Assembly: GCA_963814985.1 (NCBI GenBank) | Contig: CAWFFV010000053.1 | Location: forward strand, 62,001-126,000 | Direction of reading: 5' to 3' | DNA length: 64,000 nucleotides | DNA from: CAWFFV01 sp963814985 | GTDB lineage: Bacteria > Chloroflexota > Ktedonobacteria > Ktedonobacterales > Ktedonobacteraceae | Part shown: piece after piece, positions 46,931 to 55,461 of the stretch | How positions within the stretch are numbered: the stretch's first letter is position 1 | Layout: each line of letters begins with the position of its first letter | Notes under the pieces: model-generated | Databases searched by the model: none | The model's input: only the letters and a program-made list of their open reading frames with translations | Told to the model about the DNA's origin: nothing | Translations under genes and position numbers: made by a program

Positions 46931-47089
46931 AACTGCAGAACACACTGCCCTCTATCTTGCTCAACTCCCCACCTACGATGTACAATAGCCTCACGAGGAT
47001 GTGTTGAAACATGACATCCCCACACAGATAGATAACAACAGAGTTATACAATCCATGTTTATCATGGTTGTCGTGGAGGATATATTTTT

Positions 47090-48415
47090 ATGCCAAATAA
47101 CACAAACGATACGACCATCATTGAGGAGGTTACCGCCCGCGAGATTCTCGATTCGCGTGGCAATCCTACTATTCAAGTCGAGGTGCTTTTGTTAGGAGGG
47201 GCACGGGGTAACGCTGCGGTTCCTTCGGGCGCATCTACAGGAGCACATGAAGCCGTAGAACTGCGTGACGGCGACAAAAACCGTTATGGAGGAAAGGGCG
47301 TACTCAAGGCTGTCGGTCATGTTGTCGACGTTATCAGTGATGCTCTGGTAGGACTGGATGCGACTGACCAGACCACGCTGGACGAAGTGATGATTGAGCT
47401 GGATGGAACTCCCAATAAGGGTAAGTTGGGAGCCAACGCGCTCCTTGGAGTCTCGCTGGCAGTTGCTAAAGCAGCAGCTAATGCTGTGAATCAGCCGTTC
47501 TACCGTTATTTAGGTGGAGTTTCCGCACGCACCCTTCCTGTCCCTATGATGAATATTTTGAATGGGGGCAAGCATGCCGACAACTCCACCGACATGCAGG
47601 AGTATATGATTCTCCCGGTGGGTGCTCCTACATTCCGCGATGCACTCCGTATGGGATCTGAGGTATATCAAGGTCTGAAGAAGGTTCTGCATGGCAAAAA
47701 ACTCAACACCAATGTTGGTGACGAAGGAGGCTTCGCCCCGTCGCTTGGCTCTAACCGTGCAGCTTTAGAGGTCATCGTAGCCGCTATCGAGACCGCAGGT
47801 TATAAACCCGGCGTGGATATTTTCCTGGGTATGGACCCTGCTTCCACCGAGTTTTATCAAAACGGCAAATATGTGCTGGCACGCGAGGGGCGTACCCTCA
47901 ACTCCAAGGAGATGGTAGATCTCTACGAGCAGTGGATTAATGAGTATCCTATTATCAGTATTGAGGACGGTCTGGCTGAAGATGACTGGGACGGTTGGGC
48001 ACAACTGCGCCAACGCCTGGGCAATCGTATACAACTTGTCGGTGATGATTTGTTTGTCACCAATACAACTCGCCTCAAGCGGGGCATCGAGGAACACTCA
48101 GCAAATTCTATTTTGATTAAGCTCAATCAGATAGGAACGTTAACCGAGACGATGGAAGCTATCGAGATGGCAAAACGGGCTGCGTTCACAGCCGTTGTTT
48201 CCCATCGTTCAGGCGAAACCGAGGATACGACAATCGCTGATCTGGTGGTTGCCACTAATGCTGGACAAATAAAAACCGGTGCACCCGCTCGCTCTGAGCG
48301 CGTGGCAAAGTATAATCGTCTTCTTGTGATCGAGGACGAGCTTGGCCCTGAGACTGCACGCTATGCGGGATTCAGCGCCTTCTATAATGTACCCAGCCTG
48401 TATGCAAAGGCATAG
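47090..48415 (+). CDS. eno: Enolase
   Basis: A 441-residue phosphopyruvate hydratase of glycolysis. EVTAREILDSRGNPTIQVEV at the N-terminus, GASTGAHEAVELRDGD, NVGDEGGFAP, metal ligands in LGMDPASTEF, ISIEDGLAEDDWDGW and LVGDDLFVTN, and the catalytic SHRSGETEDTTIADL. GGAGG lies about twelve bases before the ATG. It is intact, which stands out because several neighbours carry frameshifts. Confidence 0.97.
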   Translation: MPNNTNDTTIIEEVTAREILDSRGNPTIQVEVLLLGGARGNAAVPSGASTGAHEAVELRDGDKNRYGGKGVLKAVGHVVDVISDALVGLDATDQTTLDEVMIELDGTPNKGKLGANALLGVSLAVAKAAANAVNQPFYRYLGGVSARTLPVPMMNILNGGKHADNSTDMQEYMILPVGAPTFRDALRMGSEVYQGLKKVLHGKKLNTNVGDEGGFAPSLGSNRAALEVIVAAIETAGYKPGVDIFLGMDPASTEFYQNGKYVLAREGRTLNSKEMVDLYEQWINEYPIISIEDGLAEDDWDGWAQLRQRLGNRIQLVGDDLFVTNTTRLKRGIEEHSANSILIKLNQIGTLTETMEAIEMAKRAAFTAVVSHRSGETEDTTIADLVVATNAGQIKTGAPARSERVAKYNRLLVIEDELGPETARYAGFSAFYNVPSLYAKA

Positions 48416-48534
48416 ATACCTGTAGGTGTCACCCTTGTAGTTACTTTCGTCCGGTGCCATTCGCTTGCAGGGATGTACTTGACACAGGAAGGTCTGCTAT
48501 AAGGGATGACTCTGCTAATCTGGAGAGAAAAGTT

Positions 48535-49413
48535 ATGGCAAGCGATACATCAGATGTGGCCATCGCGGCACAGCGGCGTACAGCACGCGCTATTCACTAT
48601 AACCTTAGTTATATCGTTCAGGGTGCGGAATATGGCACGGATGGCGCGATAGTTCTGCTTCATGATATTCCGGCAGGTGCCTTTGTCTGGGAAGAGATGA
48701 TGCCCCAACTGGTGGGCCTGGGCCGAGCGGTCTACGCCATCGATATGCTTGGCTACGGACTTTCTGATCATCCCTGGCCTGCGGATACGTCCATCTGGGG
48801 CCATGCTGATGCCCTGGCATTTCTCCTTAAATCCCTCAATCTCACAAATGTGATTCTCGTGGGACACGGATTGGGTGGCGGGGTAGCACAGGTGCTAGCA
48901 ACGCGTCTATACCGTGATCATGTTAAAGCATTAGTACTCATCAATACCATCTGCTACCTTTATTCCTTCGCGGAGAACTGGCCCTTGCCGGATATGAAGA
49001 AGCGCCAGGATATCGATGCCCCCAAGCAAACTGAACTTGAAACGATGATCCATGATCTGCAAACCACCCTCCCCAAAGCGGTTGTCAATACCAGCCGTTT
49101 CGCCGATGTGGTCAATGACTATGTGGAACCCTGGCAGAGTGAGTTGGGCAAGGAAGTGCTGTTCCAACATATTCGTTTACTGCTTCCCAATTATATAAAC
49201 TCAGTGTCATCAGATCTGGCGATCACAGGGAAGCCGACACTGATCATCTGGGGAGATAAAGATGAGCAGATCCCTGTTAAATATGCTGAACGCCTCCATC
49301 GTGAAATTCCTTCCTCACAACTGGTGATCATTCCCAATGCCGGTCATCTGGTTTTGTTTGATGCGCCCGGCACAGTAGCCAGTACATTGGTAGATTTTGT
49401 AAATGGCATCTAG
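48535..49413 (+). CDS. Alpha/beta-hydrolase lacking the usual nucleophile serine
   Basis: A 292-residue alpha/beta-hydrolase fold. LLHDIPAGAFVWEEMM forms the oxyanion region. The nucleophile elbow reads VGHGLGGG, with Gly in place of the expected Ser, Asp or Cys. The acid (WGDKDEQIP) and histidine (PNAGHLVLFD) are present. It may be inactive, use another residue, or carry a sequence error at one codon (GGA for AGC or TCA is a larger change than one base). GGAGAG precedes the ATG at 48535; the frame is open upstream to 48454. Confidence 0.82.
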   Translation: MASDTSDVAIAAQRRTARAIHYNLSYIVQGAEYGTDGAIVLLHDIPAGAFVWEEMMPQLVGLGRAVYAIDMLGYGLSDHPWPADTSIWGHADALAFLLKSLNLTNVILVGHGLGGGVAQVLATRLYRDHVKALVLINTICYLYSFAENWPLPDMKKRQDIDAPKQTELETMIHDLQTTLPKAVVNTSRFADVVNDYVEPWQSELGKEVLFQHIRLLLPNYINSVSSDLAITGKPTLIIWGDKDEQIPVKYAERLHREIPSSQLVIIPNAGHLVLFDAPGTVASTLVDFVNGI

Positions 49414-49527
49414 CAGAAACAATGCTCTGTCAAAACAGAATGGTACTTACAAGAAGGATTCAGAGGTTAAATTCGGAGGACTACTCGTAAGTACCTTCTT
49501 AATCTATGGTACACAATGACACAACAA

Positions 49528-49779
49528 CTACGAAGCTTTCTTCTTATGTCCACCATTTCGCTCTGCTGACTGTTGCTTGACAGGGGCAGATATCGATTGA
49601 TCCTGACGTTCGCATTGACAGTCTTCAGAGCAGTGATTGTACTCTTCCATAGCTAGAATATAAGAGTTGTACATACGCTCAAGTACCTGCACTGAACTAC
49701 CTTGCTGCTCCGCCATCACCAGATCATGCCATTTCTGCCGCATACGCTTTTCCGCATACTCAAGCTCTGCTGGGATCAT
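49528..49779 (-). CDS. Small Cys-containing protein next to the Rad52-like gene
   Basis: 83 residues, mostly helical and charged, with a cluster YNHCSEDCQCERQ at about residues 47-59 (CxxxCxC) that could bind zinc. A basic C-terminus (GGHKKKAS) follows. Its start lies 12 bases after the stop of the Rad52-like gene and AGAAAG precedes it, so the two are an operon. No family is recognised. Confidence 0.6.
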   Translation of the reverse strand: MIPAELEYAEKRMRQKWHDLVMAEQQGSSVQVLERMYNSYILAMEEYNHCSEDCQCERQDQSISAPVKQQSAERNGGHKKKAS

Positions 49780-49791
49780 GGTTTCTCTTTC

Positions 49792-50511
49792 TCAGGAAGC
49801 CCTACTGCTCTGCTTGTACTCCTTGTACTCAGCAGTCAGTTGTTGGATCAGCTTCTTTGCATTAAGGTAGCTCGTAGATGCCACATTGTCAGGTTCAGCT
49901 TTACCCATATGCTCACAGAGTTTACGAATGCTCGCCAATTGTTGTTCTGTCACAACAGCTTCGGGGGCATTCTCAGTGGGGGCTGGCTGCAAATGATTGC
50001 CATTGGCACCGTTACTACCATTACCAGCTACAACACGAGAACGTACAGGGACAACAGCAGCATTATCATTACGACGGTTATCACTATGAGAGGATGCAAC
50101 GGCACGCTCGACGGGAGCATCAACGATACGATGCTCTTCACTCAGTTCTGGCGCAAATTGGGTGCCATACCCTAAAGCAGCCAGCGCACGACCTATTGCG
50201 CCCGTCTCAGCCTTCTCGATAAAATCGGGGAAGTTTGCGGCACTTTCTGATTTAGTACCTGTTGCCCTTCCACCCTTGCCATCAGTGACAATGGCTCGAA
50301 ATCTGGCATAGCCTTTGGCACGCTTGACAATTTTCTCACTACGATGCTTTTCATTACTCCAGACATAGGTTTCTGCTTCCATTTCGCGATCAAGATCTAC
50401 TACAACCTCTTCAGTGTCGATCGTGCCCTGTGGACAGATCGATCTGAACCACACCAACCTCCATTGGACTGGTAAATAGTCCTTAGAACCCTGGCTTGAT
50501 CTGACCTGCAT
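49792..50511 (-). CDS. Rad52/DdrA-like single-strand annealing protein (tentative)
   Basis: A 239-residue protein whose core resembles the DdrA/Rad52-like family: a strand-rich region with EKIVKRAKGYARFRAIVTDGKGG, then SESAANFPDFIEKAETGAIGRALAALGYGTQF (the KAET-x-A-x-GRALAALG signature). A low-complexity linker precedes a C-terminal helix (TEQQLASIRKLCEHMG) of the kind that binds partners. It would anneal single-stranded DNA in repair or phage-type recombination. The ribosome-binding site is weak, so the start is uncertain. It is the upstream gene of a two-gene operon. Confidence 0.68.
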   Translation of the reverse strand: MQVRSSQGSKDYLPVQWRLVWFRSICPQGTIDTEEVVVDLDREMEAETYVWSNEKHRSEKIVKRAKGYARFRAIVTDGKGGRATGTKSESAANFPDFIEKAETGAIGRALAALGYGTQFAPELSEEHRIVDAPVERAVASSHSDNRRNDNAAVVPVRSRVVAGNGSNGANGNHLQPAPTENAPEAVVTEQQLASIRKLCEHMGKAEPDNVASTSYLNAKKLIQQLTAEYKEYKQSSRAS

Positions 50512-50622
50512 TAAATGGTCATTCGGATTGAATGTACAAATGCGTTGCTCTTCACAACCTTCCTAGTTACTTTAGTCGCTCATCTTTTGCTCCTTATCGA
50601 AATTTTGTTCTAACATTATAGA

Positions 50623-50853
50623 ATGGCACCTTGTTCTCCGTCAAGTATCGACATATATCAATATATTCTTTTGTGTGAAGATGGAAGCGGAAATTTTTGG
50701 TTGGTATACCAAGATGTGCCTGAAAGAAGAGGGAACGATATCATCATCAAAAAATTGGTAATTTTCTCGACTCGATGGTATATAGTTGATGTGCTAATTA
50801 GCGAACAAATACCTCATCAGGCTCAAATTTTTAATGATATAGCAGAAAGATGA
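50623..50853 (+). CDS. Small protein before the decayed nuclease gene
   Basis: 76 residues, AT-rich coding unlike most of the window. The protein is soluble, with many Ile, Asp and Trp (CEDGSGNFWLVYQDVPERRG, IIIKKLVIFSTRWYIVD). It stands 45 bases upstream of the decayed gene at 50898 on the same strand and in the same base composition. It may be its partner. I recognise no family, and a small AT-rich frame could also be accidental. Confidence 0.4.
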   Translation: MAPCSPSSIDIYQYILLCEDGSGNFWLVYQDVPERRGNDIIIKKLVIFSTRWYIVDVLISEQIPHQAQIFNDIAER

Positions 50854-50897
50854 GTCATTCTGATATTTTCTCCAGCCAAAAAGAAAGGATCTAAATA

Positions 50898-53269
50898 TTG
50901 TTACAGTTTGCTCTCGCCTCTGTATATCCAAGAAGTATAGCGTGGCTTATCCGGCTTGATGAGTGGGATCGTTTTGAAGAAATCATTATGTACAACTAGC
51001 GCAATGGTGGGAGGATATTTTAATGTAGTAATTCCTATGACAGAGCAAGATACTATTTCCGAGCAATAACCAAAGTTTCTCTAATGACTATGATCCAGAT
51101 CTCATCATACTTGCACCAGGAATGGCCTCAAAAGAACTGGAGATCTTTCTATTAGCAACTTGCACCCCTTTGGTATTATTCCGTGGGAATCTTTATCAAG
51201 ATTGCAAAACATTAGACTCCTTGGTCAGGTAGAACGGGGGTAGGAATGCGACACTAGTTGTAGAATAGATATACACTCCTAAAGATACAATTACCCTCTT
51301 ATCGCAACGGCAGATGATACATGTGCAGAGAATACCAGTCGATTAGCACTTGGTTTGCTTGTGTCAGTGGATTAATACATCTCTCTCTTCGATATACAAT
51401 ATTCTAGATTTCACCGGATGATCGAGAATTTTCTTTCGAAGAATTATTTAAACATGACAGAATGGACAATATATAAAGTCCCTCTACCAGATGTTCAACC
51501 CATACCAGTCCCTCCTCTTTTGCAACCAGCAAATATTTCACACAAAAATATCAATTTCCTTTATCTGGTGCAACCAACATTTTAAAAGCTTGTTTTGAAC
51601 TACAAGATAAGTCGAGCGTATATCAATCTTTTCTAGGTTTGACAATACATATAAAAAAAGACGCTTAGTAACTCCCTACGTTTTATGATGAGTGAGAAGA
51701 TAAACGCCTCCTACAATGGTAATACTTGTTTCGGATAACTTTGATTTGCAAGAAGCCACTTTATTCTGGAATTTACGAGCGGGGGGAATCTATGTAGCCT
51801 GGTTACCATTCTCGAGAACTGGAGAATAATTTAGATGCGGTCACGCTATGGATAAATTGAGATTATGATACGCATTCTATAGACTGCTTATGGTAGGAAC
51901 TGGTATCGTGTTCTCTTCACTAGACAAAGATTTAGCTGCGACTTCAGGCTATTATTGATGCTCTTCACTAGAAAAGATAACAACAAAAATCTTTCAATCC
52001 TTGGAATATTATAATTCACAATGATCTGGTATTTTACAATTATATCCAGCCTTCCATATTGAAGAGGAACGAGTTGTTGTGGCAAGAGAGATGGTTCAAA
52101 AGCTACGTTTATCCCTAAATTACCACAAACAAAACACGACAGGGAAATACACGTTCTATTACAATGGAACAACTGTATGCTTCCTCCTAGCAGTTCCCTC
52201 GTACAGCAAAGAGATATCATCAGAGCATCGTCATACACTTGCCAGAAGCAAATGAAATAACACTACCTCAATTCCGTATCACCAGAGAACGATATCTCAA
52301 AATCAAAATCGACAAGCAAGAACCTCTTGATTTCAATATTCCATCACTAAAACAAGTTGCTGAAACATTCTTTGATGCTGGTAACTTTTCTCATCTGGAG
52401 ATAAGCGGTGCAGGCAAATATCAGCAACAGTTTGTCCAAAGGGCGGGTAGTCTTGAAAAGGCTGTTCACTATTTTACAATACCGCTGTATCGTGACTTGT
52501 TTGAATTACTTATGCACAACAAGAATGATAAAACGAAACTTGGAAAAGTTTTAAAGAATGAAGAGCGCCGTGCTCTCCACCACATTGAGCTTTGCAAACA
52601 GTTAGGGAAATGTCTACCAGAAGACTTGCAATCGTATTTTAGAAAAGAATGTGATGAATTACCTCAAGAAGCAATAGAACTCCTTGACAAGGATTTGCTA
52701 GAACGAGGTTTTCTGTTAAGGTGCGAAACATGTTCTTTTGAAGCATGGTATCCTATTGATCGTATTGGGCGCTCTTTTGAATGCTCTCGATGTTTTACTA
52801 TGCAGGTGTATAAAACAAATCCAATATGGCTCTATAAGTTACCTGAAATAATTTATCAAGGGTTAAATCAAAATATAGAAGTTCCTCTGCTTGCTGTGAG
52901 TTATCTGAAAAACAAGAGTAAACATAGCTTTGAGTGGCTTCCTGACTCAAATATCTACTTACACCCTAATGATCCAATGGCTAACGCCAACACACACATA
53001 AGAATCTCGATATATTGTGTTTATCTGATGGCAAATTATACGTCGGCGAGGCTAAGAGCAAGAAAAACGAGGAAAACGCGAAGGTAGAAAAACAACAGTT
53101 CTATTTCTATGAACAGGTTTGCAAACGAGTCAAAATTGACGGCATTGTCTTTGCTACATCTGAAGAAGAATGGAACCGGGGAACGCAACAGCGTATTGAT
53201 GGCCTAAAACCCTGGTTTACAGGTGAAATACTCGTACTGACAGAGAAAGACCTGTATCCAACTACATAG
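50898..53269 (+). pseudogene. Decayed large gene ending in a zinc ribbon and PD-(D/E)XK nuclease domain
   Basis: The 5' half reads as broken pieces of one protein: FALASVYPRSIAWLIRLDEWD near 50910, DYDPDLIILAPGMASKELE near 51090, DREFSFEELFKHDRMD near 51425, VPLPDVQPIPVPPLLQP near 51480, and VILVSDNFDLQEATLFWNL near 51720, with stops and shifts between. From 52239 the frame is open: a helical region, then zinc ribbon CETC/CSRC, a beta region, and LPDSNIYLHPNDPM. A shift inside an ACACACAC run near 52990 joins LDILCLSDGKLYVGEAKSKK, a PD-(D/E)XK motif (D, then E-A-K), ending at 53269. The original was about 790 residues. Function is unknown; a defence or DNA-processing nuclease is a guess from the motif. 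Confidence 0.6.
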
Positions 53270-53553
53270 TCCCCCTAATGTCGGCACCGCTAAGATAAAT
53301 GGTTCGGTCTTACAACACCTTCTATTTTCCCAAACTTCGCTAGAAGAACACGACGGACGACAGCACCTTCTTGTGCCTGAAATCAGAAAATAGAAATTTA
53401 TTCACACACCATTACTTTAAGTCAAATTACGCTTTCCTGGTAAAAAAAAGTCATTAATACCGCTGATAATAATATAGCAGTATATCCGTCTCATTCACCC
53501 AAATATTGGTGCCGATCGTACGTACACTTATCTAGCGAAAGGATGAATTTAGC

Positions 53554-54570
53554 GTGCTTAACACCCGTAAGAAACTTTCTAAGAAGAAAGGTTTTAGGGC
53601 TATCACATGGCTGTGCAGTAGCATGCTACTGTTGGGGATCATCGCAGCCGGTTTTGTCGTATTGCCACGCCTGTCGTCAGCACATGCTGCCGCGCCGAAT
53701 CCGGTCCTACTCATTCACGGTTTTTCAGACAACTGTGGCGCTAGCATGAGCAAAGCATCCACATATCTGCAAGGTAAGGGGTTAACGACCGTTAATCTGG
53801 GTTACTATACAAATGAGGCTGGCTGCAATGCCACTATTAAAGGCGTCTACGGACCAATAAGTGCACCTAACAGTTGTAGCACAACCGATGCAGCCGCTGC
53901 CCAGGCGCTTGATCAGCAGAAAACCGTAGACACAGACTATCCCATTGAGAAACTTGGCTACCACCTCGCCTGGTATATCTACCAGAATTACACCCTGCAA
54001 GGGATATCCGTAGATCTGGTTGTCCATAGCATGGGTGGACTGATCATCCGTTCGGCTATTGCTCAAACAGTCGAAGATCATAGTGGTAACTGCGCCGCTC
54101 TCCAGACTGACAAGGCAGGCCTGGGACCACTTCCGCCTAATCTTCTGATAGGCCGTGTCGCAACCATCTCCACCCCTCACGATGGGGCAGCCATCGCCGA
54201 TTTTGATCCCTTCGAGCACCAGGCAATAGAAATGAAGCCTGGTAGCCAGTTTATCCAGGGGTTGAAAAACACTGAAATCGGTGGGGACGCTCAATGGCTG
54301 ACTATTGGTGAAAACTGTGGCGTCCTCTTACACAGCGACGGCGTGGTCAGTGCTTCATCGGCTGCCTGGCCCGATGGGTTAGGTGCAGCAGTTCAGCGGG
54401 TCACCTACACCGGTTGCACATGGGTACATACCAGTATCGAGAAAGATACGAGTAATGTTATGGATCAAAAAGCCAGTGTTGACGGCGTTACTCATACGGG
54501 TTGCGATAGGTCTATCGCAATGGCAAATAACTGGTTGCAGAATGCAGGTTTGGGTCGCTGTACTAACTAA
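53554..54570 (+). CDS. Secreted lipase/esterase
   Basis: 338 residues with a long basic n-region (KKLSKKKGFR), a hydrophobic core and a cleavage site near SAHAAA, so it is exported. The mature enzyme starts PNPVLLIHGFSDNCG (oxyanion loop), then VDLVVHSMGGLIIRS (nucleophile Ser), and DGVVSASSA with the C-terminal GCTWVHTSIEKD (likely His). Pairs of cysteines suggest disulfides. It resembles actinobacterial and Chloroflexi triacylglycerol lipases. The start is GTG at 53554 with AAAGGA upstream. Confidence 0.85.
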   Translation: MLNTRKKLSKKKGFRAITWLCSSMLLLGIIAAGFVVLPRLSSAHAAAPNPVLLIHGFSDNCGASMSKASTYLQGKGLTTVNLGYYTNEAGCNATIKGVYGPISAPNSCSTTDAAAAQALDQQKTVDTDYPIEKLGYHLAWYIYQNYTLQGISVDLVVHSMGGLIIRSAIAQTVEDHSGNCAALQTDKAGLGPLPPNLLIGRVATISTPHDGAAIADFDPFEHQAIEMKPGSQFIQGLKNTEIGGDAQWLTIGENCGVLLHSDGVVSASSAAWPDGLGAAVQRVTYTGCTWVHTSIEKDTSNVMDQKASVDGVTHTGCDRSIAMANNWLQNAGLGRCTN

Positions 54571-54583
54571 TAGCTAAACGTTT

Positions 54584-54720
54584 CGTAACCACTCAGGTTT
54601 TCTCGCCACCCGTGGTGGCTCGTCGACGTTTTTTGTTGGCCGTGGCAGGATTGGCGATACCAACCCTGCCACGGCCAACAAAAAAACGATCGGCGAAGCG
54701 CCCTGGCGCTGAGGAATCAA
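54584..54720. repeat. Interspersed palindrome family, full-length copy
   Basis: Left end GTAACCACTCAGG...CGCCACCCGTGGTGGCTCG; core arms CGTTTTTTGTTGGCCGTGGC (about 54626-54645) and its complement (about 54678-54698) with a second inner pair GGATTGG/CCAACC region; right end GCGAAGCGCCCTGGCGCTG and GAGGAATCA. It follows the lipase gene. Confidence 0.85.
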
Positions 54721-54950
54721 AAACTAAACGGGGAGCAGGACCTTAGCGTCTTGAACGCCACCTCCCCGGCACCCGTAATGCAGTACGGACGACGGCGATC
54801 CTCAGATTGCAATACCTCAATCCAGCCACGCCGCTCCAATCGGGTTAAAGAAGAAACCTTCAATGCCAGTTTCTTCAGAAGAACAAGCAGTCTATCCAGC
54901 ATGTGCCATAGAATTTTCGAGCAAGCTGATGCTTCCTCCTTTCGAGTCAC
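54717..54950 (-). pseudogene. PadR-type regulator remnant
   Basis: A short frame with LTRLERRGWIEVLQSEDRRRPYCITGAGEVAFK, the wing and end of a PadR winged helix. The preceding recognition part is garbled (HMLDRLLVLLKKLALKV) and the start region is missing, so it is probably the 3' end of a decayed gene. It joins a decayed neighbour at 54988 in a small patch of remnants. Confidence 0.45.
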
Positions 54951-54987
54951 TCCCTATTGAGAGGCAGGTCTCTCTTATGACGCATTT

Positions 54988-55410
54988 ATGCCTGATACAC
55001 CCTTCGAGCGAAGGCGGGAAGCTGATGCATATATAAGCCTTGGCCAACAATTAGACTCGTTGTACCAGAACGCGGCCCCATATCACCAGCTTCTGGGATA
55101 TCCCCATCAGATACAGGGAGATCTTCTCCAGGAATGCCAGCAAGATACTCGGTGGAAAGGAGACCCTACAGACTGGCAACTGCTCCTGAAAATTGATTCT
55201 GACGATGATACGGGGGTGATGTGGGGTGATGTGGGCATGCTCTATTTCTACATTCCGCAACAGGCGCTGGCTGAACGTGACTTTTCCCAGGTACATTTAA
55301 TTATGCAATGTAGCCAAACGCAGCTTGTATCCCACTCTATTTACCGTCGTAACCACACAAAGAGCACACTATCCGTCCATTCGGTTCTTTCCATCAGAGT
55401 TCTCCGATAA
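54988..55410 (+). pseudogene. DUF1963 (YwqG-like) C-terminal remnant
   Basis: The sequence HQLLGYPHQIQGDLLQECQ, then DWQLLLKIDSDDDTGVMWGDVGMLYFYIPQQAL and VHLIMQCSQT matches the C-terminal half of YwqG-type proteins. The N-terminal half (about 150 residues) is absent. After MQCSQT the frame runs on through unrelated sequence to 55410. It is a truncated remnant rather than a small functional protein. Confidence 0.6.
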
Positions 55411-55461
55411 AAGAAACGCGACGTTCAGATAGTGTGCTCGTTACTATGATTACACTATAAG

